This document shows positions 1-8,513 of a stretch of DNA of 64,000 nucleotides, piece by piece. Location: positions 1 through 64,000 of the forward strand of contig CALXBN010000025.1 of assembly GCA_944386555.1 (NCBI GenBank), in the 5' to 3' direction. The DNA comes from an uncultured Ruthenibacterium sp. (GTDB lineage Bacteria > Bacillota > Clostridia > Oscillospirales > Ruminococcaceae). The position numbers and the translations under genes are program-made. Every line of letters begins with the position of its first letter. Position 1 is the stretch's first letter. The notes beneath the pieces are model-generated. The model had not been told where the DNA came from. It searched no databases and was given only the letters and a program-made list of their open reading frames with translations.

Positions 1-118
1 TCACGAGGCGGCATCACAGGGATTTTTGTGCAGATTGACCAGTAACCAGGCGATACAATTTCGGATAAAACAACAAGGCAAATTATGAAACGGACGATGT
101 ACCAAGCGGCACGCCATA
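1..118. mobile_element. Probable end of an integrated element left of the window
   Basis: This is the sequence immediately left of a lone tRNA-Arg 3' half, and it is more AT-rich than the chromosome to the right. The bases where the tRNA 5' half should lie do not pair with the tRNA remnant. Frames open from the window edge stop at 45 (the last residues read GIFVQIDQ) and at 89, so a gene may end here, but I could not identify it. By the usual tRNA-targeting logic of tyrosine integrases, this would be the terminus of a genomic island. No integrase is visible, so this rests on the att-like remnant alone. Confidence 0.45.
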
Positions 119-163
119 CTCCTAAGCGGTAGGCCGCTGGTTCGATTCCAGTCGGGGACACCA
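119..163 (+). tRNA. Partial tRNA-Arg(CCT), 3' half only (probable att site)
   Basis: The sequence matches tRNA positions 32-76: anticodon loop CTCCTAA (anticodon CCT at 121-123), 3' anticodon-stem strand GCGGT at 126-130, 5-nt variable loop, T arm with TTCGATT loop at 141-147 between GCTGG and CCAGT, 3' acceptor strand CGGGGAC at 153-159, discriminator A160 and encoded CCA at 161-163. The expected 5' acceptor strand GTCCCCG, the D arm and the 5' anticodon strand are absent upstream. It therefore cannot fold as a tRNA. It is best read as the duplicated tRNA end left when an element integrates into a tRNA gene. Confidence 0.8.
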
Positions 164-165
164 CA

Positions 166-204
166 CCTGCGGTGCGCAATTCGCGCACTGCAGGTTTTTT
201 CTAT
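166..204 (+). terminator. Rho-independent terminator after the tRNA remnant
   Basis: An 11-bp stem pairs 166-176 with 184-194 (one G-U pair) around a 7-nt loop and is followed by six T residues from 195. It probably is the native terminator of the intact tRNA gene, which would explain why it remains next to the remnant. Confidence 0.8.
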
Positions 205-259
205 TTTTGCTTTTTGTGCCCGTGTTTCGGCGGGTATCTATTTTGCCAAGGCTTCCCGC

Positions 260-295
260 GTCGGAACAATGTGTATTGCGTGTTCCGGCTTTTTT
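260..295 (+). terminator. Second terminator-like hairpin
   Basis: A 9-bp stem (260-268 with 281-289, one G-U pair) is followed by six T residues at 290-295. No convincing gene lies between this and the previous terminator, so the transcript it would end is unknown. Confidence 0.6.
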
Positions 296-329
296 GAGTC
301 AGAGTGCACTTACGCCGCTGCGCATTTTT

Positions 330-389
330 CCCAAATCGCAACCGTTTACGCCGGGTTGCGATTTGGGGCCGCCGCTATGCGGCGGTTTT
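330..389 (+). other. Two adjacent strong hairpins in a gene-free stretch
   Basis: A perfect 14-bp inverted repeat (330-343 with 354-367, 10-nt loop) is followed at once by a 7-bp GC-rich hairpin (369-375 with 379-385) and TTTT. The short frames covering 207-552 lack ribosome binding sites and look non-coding. A structured small RNA or a further terminator are both possible. Confidence 0.5.
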
Positions 390-432
390 GGCCCATTGCG
401 GGAGAAATAATAGTTTTAACCGTTTCTTCCAG

Positions 433-480
433 GCCGAATCTGAACACAATCCGCGTTTCAGGTTCGGCTTTTCTTTTTTA
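433..480 (+). terminator. Strong terminator, last of the hairpin series
   Basis: A 12-bp stem pairs 433-444 with 457-468 (one G-U pair), followed by the T-rich run 469-479. It is oriented rightwards and faces the convergent GH13 gene. Confidence 0.7.
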
Positions 481-561
481 GGACTCTTGCCTGCGCTCGG
501 GGCGGGTACATTCGCGCGGAGACCTTCGGCCCGGTTCTGTCTGCGCCCTTAAAAACAGGAT

Positions 562-591
562 AAAGAAAAGGGCCTTCCGAAGAAAGCCCTT
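562..591 (-). terminator. Terminator of the glgP-GH13 transcript
   Basis: On the minus strand, a 10-bp stem (591-582 with 577-568) closes a TTCG tetraloop and is followed by a T-rich run (567-562). It lies 26 bp downstream of the GH13 stop codon. Confidence 0.85.
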
Positions 592-617
592 GCCCGGCCC
601 AATTGCGCCGCCCGGGA

Positions 618-2435
618 TCACAGGGCGGACGGACCGGTTCGCACGGCAAAATCGTAGGCGGATACGGTTACAGTATCGCCCAGCAGGGAGACGGTCACAT
701 CATTGGCGTTGCGGTTTACGCAGATCTCGGCGCGCCGGCGGCCGTTGTCCCGGGCGAACAGCACCACGCCCTCGGCGCACTGCAGGGGGATGAAACGCCC
801 GTCAGCAAAGGCGGGGCAGTTCTTGCGCAGGGCTGCCAGCTTCTGCAGGGCCGGCCGGATGCGGTTTTCGTGGCTGTTCCAGTTGAAGAAGGCCCGGTTG
901 AAGGGATCCTTGTATCCCTGCATACCGATTTCGTCACCGTAATAGATGCTGGGTACACCGGGTAAAGTAAATACCAGGGCGTAAGCCAGCACCAGCTTGC
1001 GCCGGCCATATTCGTACTGCTCGGGGCTCAGGTGCTGGCCGCTCTGCCAGTAACGGTCATGGCCGGCTACATCTTCCCCGGCAATGGCCGTGATGGCCCG
1101 CACCGTGTCGTGGGTGGAGACAAAGTTCATCAGTACGTCCAGGGCGGGTTTGGGGTAATTTTCGCAGATGCGGGTGACGGCTTCGGCCAGGTCGGCGCCA
1201 TCACCGCCTTTGATAAAATGCAGTATGGCCTCTTTGAAGGGGTAGTTCATCACGCCGTCCAGGCCTTTGCCCAGCAGGTAGGTGCGGCGCACGCCGTAGC
1301 TCCACTTGTTGGTGGCGTCCTCCCACACCTCGCCCAGCAGGTATTTGTCCTTGCCGTGACGCTTTACGGCCCTGCGAATGTCGGCAATGAAGTCATCGGG
1401 CAGCTCGTCGGCAACATCCAGCCGGAAACCCGAGGCGCCCTGCTCCAGCCAATAATCGATGACACCGCCCTCGCCGGTAATGAAGGCGCGGTAAGAGGGG
1501 TCGTGCTCGTTCACCTCCGGCAGGGTTTCAAACCCCCACCAGCTGCGGTATCCGCAGGCATATTGGGGCGAAAAATCATACCAGCTGCGGTAAGGGCTGT
1601 GCACGTCCTGCCAGGCGCCGGGATGCGGATAGCGGCCCTCCCGGTTGAAGTAAATGGAGTCGGACCCGGTATGGCTGAATACGCCGTCCAGGATGATGCG
1701 GATGCCGAAGCTTTTGGCATCCCGGCACAGGGCGCGGAAATCCTGCACATTGCCCAGCAGCGGGTCAATTTTGCGGTAATTGGCAGTGTTGTACCGGTGG
1801 TTGGCGTGGGCTTCGAAGATGGGGTTCAGGTAGATCATCGTAACGCCCATGCCGGCCAGGTAAGGCAGCTTCTGGCGGATACCCTGCAAATCGCCGCCAT
1901 AATAGTCCATATTCAGATACCCGTCCGACTGCTCATTGGGCCAGAAGTAGGGTTCGCCCTCTTTATCGGCGCGGTAGATGCGGTCGGCAAAGGGCATCAC
2001 CTTGCCGGGTACGCCTTCGCAGAAACGGTCGGGAAAGATCTGGTAGATTACTCCGCCCCTGACGCAGGCGGGCGTTTCAAAATCCGGCTCATAACAGGTC
2101 AGCTGCCACTGCTCGCCGGTTCCGGTGGTGACGTAACTCTCCCCCAGGCGGCCCCGGAACAGCTTGCGGTAGCCGGTGTACAAATCGAAAAAGTAAAAAT
2201 ACAGCCCCGGCGCGCCGGGGGTCCATTCCACCCGGAACCAGTCGCAGTCATCACAGCCGCCGGCCCGGGCCATGGGTACCATCTGATCGGCCTGGCCGTC
2301 CCGGTGCCAGATCAGATACGGCGTCTGGCAGCCGTAATCCTTGGGAACGGCCAGGGTAAAGGTGACGGTGCGCCCGGCAGGCACCGCCCCGAAAGGTGTT
2401 TTGTGGAATTCGTCCAGGCTGTTGTAAATGGCCAT
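618..2435 (-). CDS. GH13 alpha-glucosidase/neopullulanase-like alpha-amylase family enzyme
   Basis: A cytoplasmic glycoside hydrolase family 13 enzyme of 605 residues with no signal peptide. It has an N-terminal beta-rich segment of about 125 residues, resembling the N domain of cyclomaltodextrinase/neopullulanase enzymes, then the catalytic barrel. Predicted nucleophile is Asp340 (GFRLDVAD), acid/base Glu369 (GEVWED), and the third carboxylate Asp443 (STHDT). The start at 2435 is preferred to ATG 2441 because GGAGG lies 8 nt before it and only 2 nt before the upstream ATG. It follows glgP on the same strand by 113 bp, which suggests joint breakdown of glycogen or maltodextrins. The exact substrate cannot be told from sequence. 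Confidence 0.9.
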   Translation of the reverse strand: MAIYNSLDEFHKTPFGAVPAGRTVTFTLAVPKDYGCQTPYLIWHRDGQADQMVPMARAGGCDDCDWFRVEWTPGAPGLYFYFFDLYTGYRKLFRGRLGESYVTTGTGEQWQLTCYEPDFETPACVRGGVIYQIFPDRFCEGVPGKVMPFADRIYRADKEGEPYFWPNEQSDGYLNMDYYGGDLQGIRQKLPYLAGMGVTMIYLNPIFEAHANHRYNTANYRKIDPLLGNVQDFRALCRDAKSFGIRIILDGVFSHTGSDSIYFNREGRYPHPGAWQDVHSPYRSWYDFSPQYACGYRSWWGFETLPEVNEHDPSYRAFITGEGGVIDYWLEQGASGFRLDVADELPDDFIADIRRAVKRHGKDKYLLGEVWEDATNKWSYGVRRTYLLGKGLDGVMNYPFKEAILHFIKGGDGADLAEAVTRICENYPKPALDVLMNFVSTHDTVRAITAIAGEDVAGHDRYWQSGQHLSPEQYEYGRRKLVLAYALVFTLPGVPSIYYGDEIGMQGYKDPFNRAFFNWNSHENRIRPALQKLAALRKNCPAFADGRFIPLQCAEGVVLFARDNGRRRAEICVNRNANDVTVSLLGDTVTVSAYDFAVRTGPSAL

Positions 2436-2548
2436 GGGCATTGCCTCCTGTCGATTGCGTTTGCGTGCGTCCGGCAGCCGGGGCCGCTGGATGCGCAGCG
2501 GCCGGGCCTCCCTCAGGGGAAGCCCGGCCGCAAAAGGGTCAAGTGGAA

Positions 2549-4954
2549 TTATTTGACAGGTTTTGCGTTCCAGATGTTCCGGGCGTATTCAAATACGGCG
2601 CGGTCAGCCGAGAACACACCGCTGTGCGCAATGTTCTGCAGGCTCATGCGGTTCCAGGTGTCGCGGTCGCTGTACAGGGCCAGCAGCTTTTTGTGCGCGT
2701 CCAGATAGGCCTGGAAGTCAGCCAGTACCATATACGGGTCGCTGGTGCGCAGGTTGGAAGCGATCTCATGGAAGCTCTCACCGCTCCAGCCGCGCTCAAA
2801 CAAATCCAGAACGGCGGCGGCCTCGGGGCAGGCGTTCACAAAAACACTGGGGTGGTAGCCGAAGCGCTTGAGATGCTCCACCTCGTCGGCGTGCATGCCG
2901 AAGATGATCTCATTGTCCATGCCGGCGGCGTTTGCGATCTCCACATTGGCGCCGTCCAGGGTGCCTAGTGTCACCGCGCCGTTCACCATGAACTTCATGT
3001 TGCCGGTGCCGGAGGCCTCGGTACCTGCCAGGCTGATCTGCTCGCTCACCTCGCTGGCGGGCATCAGCCGCTCACTGGTGGTCACGCAGTAATCTTCCAG
3101 GTACACCACCTGCAGCTTCTCGCGCACCGCCGGGTCGGAATCAATCAGCTGGCCCAGCTTGCACAGCAGGCGGATCATCTGCTTGGCCATATAGTAGCCG
3201 GGGGCCGCTTTGGCGCCGAAAATATAGGTTTTGGGGATCACGTCGGCGTTGGGGTTGGCCTTCAGGTACAGATACTGGGCGGCAATATTCATGGCGTTCA
3301 GGTGCTGGCGCTTGTATTCATGCATGCGCTTCACCTGTACGTCGAAGATGCTGTCCGGGTTGATGATCTGGCCGGTTTTCTCTTTCAGGTGCTTGGCGAA
3401 CACCTCTTTGTTGTGGCGCTTCACCTGCTGCAGTCTGTCCAGAACTGTTTTGTCGTCGGCAAAGCGGGCGAACTCTTGCAGTTTGGCGGCGTCGTACATA
3501 AAGCCGTCGCCGATGGTCTCACACAGCAGGTTGGTCAAGGCCGGATTGGAGGCCAGCAGCCAGCGGCGGTAGGCGATGCCGTTGGTGACGTTGGTGAATT
3601 TTTCCGGGCTGTACAGATACCAGTCGTGGAACACGCTCTGCTTGATGATCTCGCTGTGCAGCTTGCTGACGCCGTTGATGGAGTGACAGGCATAGCAGCA
3701 GATGTTGGCCATGCGCACCTGGTTGTCGCCCAGGATGGCCATGTAGTTGATCTTGCCCCAGTCGTCGCCGAATTTCCGGTGCAGCGCCTCGCGGCAGCGC
3801 CGGTCCATCTCCTGGCAGATCTGGTAAATGCGGGGCAGTGTCTTTTTGAAGATGTCCACATCCCATTTTTCCAGCGCTTCGGCCATGACGGTGTGGTTGG
3901 TATAGGCGAACGTGCGCCGCACGATATTGAACGCATCATCCCAGCCGAAGCCGCATTCATCCAGCAGGATGCGCATCAGCTCGGGGATGGCCAGGGTGGG
4001 GTGGGTGTCGTTGATGTGGATGGCCACCTTGTCCGGCAGGTTGTCCAGTGTGGCGTACTGGGACAGGTGCTTTGTCACGATGTCGTTGATGGAGGCGCTG
4101 CACAGGAAGTACTGCTGGCGCAGGCGCAGGATCTTGCCCTCCACATGGTTGTCGTTGGGATACAGCACCTTGCTGATCAGCTCCGCGTTGGCGCTGGCGC
4201 GGATGGCGTTGTCATACTGGCCGGCATTGAACGAGCCCATGTCGAAGCTGGGGGCCTTGGCGCGCCACAGCCGCAGCTGGGACACGCCCTTGGAATCGTA
4301 GCCGGAAACGTACATGTCGCTGGGGACGGCCAGCACGCTGGAGTAGTTCTTGTGCTCCACATGATGGTAGCTGCCTTCCCAGCTCTCCTCGATATAGCCG
4401 TCAAACTTGACTTCCACGGCCTGATCCGGATGGCTTTTCAGCCACACGCCGCCGCCGGGCAGCCAGTTGTCGGCCCGCTCTTCCTGCCAGCCGTCCACGA
4501 TCTTCTGCTTGAAGATACCATATTCGTACAGGATGGAATATCCCATGCCGGCGATATCGTCGGTGGCCATGCCGTCCAGATAGCAGGCGGCCAGACGGCC
4601 CAGGCCGCCGTTGCCCAGCCCGGCGTCGGGCTCTTCGTCGTACAGTTTCTCAATGCTGATATCGTACTTTTTCAGCGTCTGCTCAGCGGCCTCGTTCATG
4701 CCCATGTTGAACAGGTTCATCTTCAGGCTGCGGCCCATCAGGAACTCCATGCACAGGTAGTATACCTGTTTGCCGTTGGCGCCGTAGGTGCGCGCCAGAA
4801 ACTGCTTGCGCTTGTGGCTAAGCTGCCCGCGCACGATCAATGCCATAGCGTGATAGATCTGCTGCAGGGTGGCGTCTTTCAGGTCCACCGCAAATTCGCT
4901 GAACAGCTTTTCCGTCAGCAGGCGCTCAAATTCCTTGCTTGTCATCTTTTCCAA
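2549..4954 (-). CDS. glgP: Glycogen/starch phosphorylase
   Basis: Releases glucose-1-phosphate from alpha-1,4-glucan ends using phosphate and pyridoxal phosphate. At 801 residues it has the usual bacterial length. The family glycine-rich segment GNGGLGRLAACYLDG lies at about 114-128, and the PLP lysine is Lys654 in EASGTGNMKFMVNGA. The start is a TTG at 4954 with GGAG 9 nt upstream; the next ATG (4945) would sit 18 nt from that site. It is the first gene of a minus-strand pair with the GH13 enzyme at 618-2435, and is served by the promoter at 5099-5127. Confidence 0.95.
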   Translation of the reverse strand: MEKMTSKEFERLLTEKLFSEFAVDLKDATLQQIYHAMALIVRGQLSHKRKQFLARTYGANGKQVYYLCMEFLMGRSLKMNLFNMGMNEAAEQTLKKYDISIEKLYDEEPDAGLGNGGLGRLAACYLDGMATDDIAGMGYSILYEYGIFKQKIVDGWQEERADNWLPGGGVWLKSHPDQAVEVKFDGYIEESWEGSYHHVEHKNYSSVLAVPSDMYVSGYDSKGVSQLRLWRAKAPSFDMGSFNAGQYDNAIRASANAELISKVLYPNDNHVEGKILRLRQQYFLCSASINDIVTKHLSQYATLDNLPDKVAIHINDTHPTLAIPELMRILLDECGFGWDDAFNIVRRTFAYTNHTVMAEALEKWDVDIFKKTLPRIYQICQEMDRRCREALHRKFGDDWGKINYMAILGDNQVRMANICCYACHSINGVSKLHSEIIKQSVFHDWYLYSPEKFTNVTNGIAYRRWLLASNPALTNLLCETIGDGFMYDAAKLQEFARFADDKTVLDRLQQVKRHNKEVFAKHLKEKTGQIINPDSIFDVQVKRMHEYKRQHLNAMNIAAQYLYLKANPNADVIPKTYIFGAKAAPGYYMAKQMIRLLCKLGQLIDSDPAVREKLQVVYLEDYCVTTSERLMPASEVSEQISLAGTEASGTGNMKFMVNGAVTLGTLDGANVEIANAAGMDNEIIFGMHADEVEHLKRFGYHPSVFVNACPEAAAVLDLFERGWSGESFHEIASNLRTSDPYMVLADFQAYLDAHKKLLALYSDRDTWNRMSLQNIAHSGVFSADRAVFEYARNIWNAKPVK

Positions 4955-5098
4955 ATTACATAGCTCCTTCGCTGTTATTGCCGCGTGAGCAGGCTTGCGG
5001 CCGCGGCGGTCCGCAAATAAAAAACAGGTGTCTGTAAATAAGCGGACAAATCTGTAAAATAGCGGGATGCGGCGCGCGCGGGCGCTGCAAACAATAGT

Positions 5099-5127
5099 AT
5101 TATAAACTGTTTACGGGTTTGATGCAA
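5099..5127 (-). promoter_or_regulatory. Sigma-A promoter for glgP
   Basis: On the minus strand TTGCAT (5127-5122), a 17-bp spacer and a perfect TATAAT (5104-5099). It lies about 145 bp before the glgP start and is back to back with the zapA promoter. Confidence 0.75.
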
Positions 5128-5195
5128 CTGAAATTTCCTTTTTGCGGCAAATTTGCAAATTCTGCGGCCCGGCGGAAAAAATGCCGCCCGCCCGG

Positions 5196-5224
5196 TTGCA
5201 CCTTTGCGTCGAATCGTCTATAAT
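5196..5224 (+). promoter_or_regulatory. Sigma-A promoter for the zapA operon
   Basis: TTGCAC (5196-5201), 17-bp spacer, TATAAT (5219-5224). Transcription would begin near 5231, about 47 bp before zapA. Confidence 0.85.
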
Positions 5225-5277
5225 AAGCTTGTAAGCCGCCGGTTACGGGCGGCACAGGAGAAGGGGGTCAATCGACA

Positions 5278-5619
5278 ATGCCTGCGAACAAGATCAAGCT
5301 GGAGATCTGCGGCTCCAGCTATGTCATCGCCACCACCGATACCGAAGAGTATGTGCTGGGCCTGGCGGAAAAGCTGGACTCCGATATGCAGCAGGTGCTG
5401 GCCAGCTCGCCCACGGCGTCCGTCACCACCGCGGCAGTCATTACCGCGCTGGATTATTTGGACGAGCTGAAAAAGAGCACCAGCGGCGCCGACAATATGC
5501 GTGCCCAGATCAAGGACTACCTGGAGGATGCCGCCAAGGCCAAGCTGGAGGCAGAGGAGTACCGCCGCGAGGTGGAGCGCCTGCGCCGTGAGCTGGGCTA
5601 TATGAAGGATCAGAAATGA
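5278..5619 (+). CDS. zapA: Cell division protein ZapA
   Basis: A 113-residue ZapA-family protein. ZapA binds FtsZ in the cytoplasm and bundles protofilaments at the Z ring. The N-terminal half (about 5-65) has the family pattern of a beta hairpin followed by a helix (CGSSYVIATTDTEEYV). The C-terminal 50 residues are a charged heptad-like helix, as expected for the ZapA dimer coiled coil. It overlaps the next gene by ATGA (5616-5619), so the two are translationally coupled. The pairing zapA-U32 is a common arrangement in Firmicutes. First gene after the promoter at 5196. Confidence 0.9.
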   Translation: MPANKIKLEICGSSYVIATTDTEEYVLGLAEKLDSDMQQVLASSPTASVTTAAVITALDYLDELKKSTSGADNMRAQIKDYLEDAAKAKLEAEEYRREVERLRRELGYMKDQK

Positions 5620-7724
5620 CGCAGAAACACAGCAGCACCATGCGGCCCGAGATTCTGGCGCCCGCCGGCAATGCCGACATGCTCCGCGCAGCAGTGTATG
5701 CCGGGGCGGACGCCGTTTATCTCGGGCTGCTGCAGTTTAATGCCCGCCGTACAGCGGGAAATTTTTCGGCCGCGGCCCTGCGGGACGCCGTGGCTTTTTG
5801 CCATGCCCGGAACGTGCGCGTGCACGTGGCGCTGAACACCCTGGCCTATCCCGGCGAATTGCCGGCCCTGGCCGGCGCCGTGGCGGATATCGCCGCGGCC
5901 GGCGCAGATGCCGTCATCGTGCAGGACCTGGCTGCCGCAGCGCTGGTGCAGCGTATGGCGCCGGGCCTGGCGCTGCACGCCTCTACCCAGATGAGCGTGC
6001 ACAGCGCCGCCGGGGTGCGGGCGCTGGCGGGGATGGGCTTCGCCCGGGTGATCCTGGCGCGGGAACTGAGCCTGGCGGAGATCGCCCGCCTGGCCAGGGA
6101 GGGCCGGCAGGCGGGTGTGGAGACCGAGTGCTTTATCCATGGCGCGCTGTGCATGAGCGTGTCGGGCCAGTGCTATATGTCGGCGTTCTTCGGCGGGCGC
6201 TCGGCCAACCGGGGCGTGTGCGCCGGCCCCTGCCGGCTGCCCTTCGCGGCCGAGGGGCGCGGTGGGCCCGAGGCTTGCCACCTCAGCCTGAAAGACCACA
6301 GCCACATCGCCGCCATCCGCCGGCTGGCGGAGGCCGGGGTGTGCAGTGTGAAGATCGAGGGGCGGCTGAAGGGCCCAGAGTACGTTGCCGCCGCGGTGGA
6401 CGCCTGCCGCAGGGCGCTGGACGGCCGGCCCTACGACCAGCAGTTATTACAAGATGTATTTTCGAGATCTGGATTTACGGATAGTTATCTCACCGGGCGT
6501 TACGGCCCGGAGATGTTCGGTGTGCGCACCGCCGCCAATGCGGCTGCGGCCAAAGCTGCCATGCCTCGCCTGCGGGAGCTGTACCGGCGTGAACGCCCCG
6601 CGGTACCCGTGGCGATGGCCCTGGAACTTTCGCCTGCGGGTGCCGTGCTGACGGCCCGGGACCGGGACGGCCGCATGGCATCCACCCGGGATGATACGCC
6701 GGTGCAGCCCGCACGCACAGACCAAAGCGGAGCCGTGCGCCGCGCGCTGGAAAAGACGGGCGGAACGCCTTTTTATCTGGATGGGCTGACGGTGACCGGG
6801 GCAGGCTATGTGCCCGCTGGCGTGCTGAACCGCCTGCGCCGCGAAGTATTGGAACAGCTGCTGGCTGCCCGCCAGGCGCCGGTACCGGTGCCGTTGACGG
6901 GCTATGCCTATACGCCGCCCGTTCCGGTTCGGCCGGAGCCCCAGGGCTGGCTGGCCCGGTTTGCCGATGCAGGGCAGGTGCCCCCGGAGGCATGGACGCT
7001 GCTGGGACGGCAGGGTGCCCTGGAAGGCGTGTTCGTGCCCGCCGCCCAGTGGCGGCAGGTGCCCGCGGACGCCCGGCCCCATACCTGGCTGGAGCTGCCC
7101 CGGGCGTCCTTTCCCATGGGGGACGAAGACCGGCTGGCCGCATGGATCGCTGCCAGCGCCGGCCAGGGCTTTGCGGGCTACGCTGCCCAGAACATCGCCC
7201 ATTTCGAGCTGTTGAAAGATACTGGCGCCCCCGTATTCGGCACCTTCGGCCTGAATGTGACCAACCCCTTGGCCGCCCGGATGTATCAGGATCTGGGCGC
7301 TGCGGCTTTGACGGCGGGCTTTGAGTGCCGGGCCGAGGAATTGCCGGCCATCGCCGGCGCGGGGGTGCCTCTGGCGGCCGTCGCCTGGGGCCATGTGCCC
7401 CTGATGCTCACCCGGGCCTGCCCGCTGCAGAACATCCGCAAGTGCAGGGATTGCCCGGGCCGGGGATTTTTGGCCGACCGCAAGGGCCTGCACCTACCGG
7501 TGGATTGTACCGCCCCAGGCCCCGCCGGCGTGCGCACGGTGTACAACGCTGTGCCCCTGTATGCGGGCGACCGTGCTGCCCGCCTGCCCGTCCGATGGCT
7601 GCTGGCCTACTTCACCCACGAAGCCGTCCCGCGGGTCCGGGAGATCCTGGATATGGCCCTGGCGGGCCGGGGATACTCCGGAGACTGTACCCGGGGACTG
7701 TATTGGAAGGAGAGAAACGAATGA
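5616..7724 (+). CDS. U32 family peptidase-like protein with C-terminal extension domain
   Basis: A 702-residue U32 family protein. The U32 signature runs from about 168 to 210 (ETECFIHGALCMSVSGQC...), with cysteines at 172, 179, 186, 202 and 206. Relatives include TrhP and RlhA, which take part in hydroxylation of tRNA uridine or 23S rRNA cytidine; others were called collagenases. The C-terminal half (about 370-690) matches the long DUF3656-type form and ends with a second cysteine group (CPLQNIRKCRDCPG). It is coupled by ATGA to both zapA and dut. A short AT-rich patch at about 6440-6490 encodes a conserved U32 stretch. RNA modification is more likely than proteolysis, by family knowledge only. 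Confidence 0.88.
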   Translation: MTQKHSSTMRPEILAPAGNADMLRAAVYAGADAVYLGLLQFNARRTAGNFSAAALRDAVAFCHARNVRVHVALNTLAYPGELPALAGAVADIAAAGADAVIVQDLAAAALVQRMAPGLALHASTQMSVHSAAGVRALAGMGFARVILARELSLAEIARLAREGRQAGVETECFIHGALCMSVSGQCYMSAFFGGRSANRGVCAGPCRLPFAAEGRGGPEACHLSLKDHSHIAAIRRLAEAGVCSVKIEGRLKGPEYVAAAVDACRRALDGRPYDQQLLQDVFSRSGFTDSYLTGRYGPEMFGVRTAANAAAAKAAMPRLRELYRRERPAVPVAMALELSPAGAVLTARDRDGRMASTRDDTPVQPARTDQSGAVRRALEKTGGTPFYLDGLTVTGAGYVPAGVLNRLRREVLEQLLAARQAPVPVPLTGYAYTPPVPVRPEPQGWLARFADAGQVPPEAWTLLGRQGALEGVFVPAAQWRQVPADARPHTWLELPRASFPMGDEDRLAAWIAASAGQGFAGYAAQNIAHFELLKDTGAPVFGTFGLNVTNPLAARMYQDLGAAALTAGFECRAEELPAIAGAGVPLAAVAWGHVPLMLTRACPLQNIRKCRDCPGRGFLADRKGLHLPVDCTAPGPAGVRTVYNAVPLYAGDRAARLPVRWLLAYFTHEAVPRVREILDMALAGRGYSGDCTRGLYWKERNE

Positions 7725-8155
7725 TCCTGCGTGTAAAGCGGCTGCGCCCGGATGTGGAACTGCCCGCCTATGCCACCCCCGGCGCGGCTGCCATGGACCT
7801 GCGGGCCGCCGAGGACGTGACCCTTGCCCCCGGCCAGCGGGCTATGGTGCCCACGGGCCTGGCCATCGAGCTGCCCGGCCCGGATTATGTGGCCCTGATG
7901 TTCCCGCGCTCCAGCCTGGGGCTGAAATACGGCCTGGCTTTTACCAACGGTGTGGGGGTCATTGATTCCGATTACCGCGGCGAGCTGTCGGCCCACCTGG
8001 TGAACCAGGGAGAGGCTTCATGCACTCTGCACAAGGGCGAGCGCATCGCCCAGCTGGCGGTGGTGCCTGTGGTGCAGGCCCGCCTGCAGGAGGCTGAAAC
8101 CCTTTCCGACACCCAGCGGGGCGCCGGGGGCTGGGGTTCCACCGGCCGGTTCTGA
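7721..8155 (+). CDS. dut: Deoxyuridine 5'-triphosphate nucleotidohydrolase (dUTPase)
   Basis: Hydrolyses dUTP to dUMP and pyrophosphate, keeping uracil out of DNA and feeding dTMP synthesis. The 144 residues contain all five motifs of trimeric dUTPases in order: AAAMDLRA (about 23-30), PRSSLGLK (about 66-73), GVIDSDYRGE with the catalytic Asp (about 83-92), GERIAQLAVVPV (about 108-119) and the C-terminal arm RGAGGWGSTGRF, in which Trp replaces the more usual Phe. The ATG at 7721 overlaps the U32 stop as ATGA; the much longer upstream reading frame is inside the U32 gene. Confidence 0.95.
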   Translation: MILRVKRLRPDVELPAYATPGAAAMDLRAAEDVTLAPGQRAMVPTGLAIELPGPDYVALMFPRSSLGLKYGLAFTNGVGVIDSDYRGELSAHLVNQGEASCTLHKGERIAQLAVVPVVQARLQEAETLSDTQRGAGGWGSTGRF

Positions 8156-8207
8156 GGCCGGCCCTGCCCGGTGGGCAAATGGATCGGAATGAAATAAGGA
8201 GGCTACC

Positions 8208-8477
8208 ATGAAGGGAATCCAGAAAAACCTGCTGCTGCTGTTTTACATTCTGGCGGGCATCGTGTTTGGGGCCATGCTGGCCAATCTGTGCAGGAACGTA
8301 TCGTTTCTGAGCTGGCTGTCTTATTATCAGTCCATCGGCTTTTCTGCCGATGCGCCTTTTGTGCTGGACCTCAGCGTCATCAAAATCACTTTCGGCTTTT
8401 CCATGGGCATCAGCGTGGCCCAGATTTTCACCATTGCCCTGGCAATTTTCCTGTACAATAAAACCCGCATCCGGTAA
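8208..8477 (+). CDS. DUF4321 family small membrane protein
   Basis: An 89-residue protein with two clear hydrophobic segments (about 8-28 and 62-82), the second followed by a basic tail (YNKTRIR), so it should be an inner-membrane protein with both ends inside. It resembles the DUF4321 family, often found beside maf in Clostridia. The ATG follows AAGGAGG by 6 nt. It lies between dut and maf in the same run of genes. No biochemical function is known to me. Confidence 0.8.
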   Translation: MKGIQKNLLLLFYILAGIVFGAMLANLCRNVSFLSWLSYYQSIGFSADAPFVLDLSVIKITFGFSMGISVAQIFTIALAIFLYNKTRIR

Positions 8478-8513
8478 GCCGCCGGCGCGCGGAACCGCAA
8501 AGGAGTGGATATA

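Noticed and set aside
1..118. Integrase gene end
   Set aside because: The frames entering from the edge are too short and show no tyrosine or serine recombinase motif.
85..163. A complete tRNA at the left edge
   Set aside because: No 5' acceptor strand, D arm or 5' anticodon strand pairs with the 3' half, so only a remnant is annotated.
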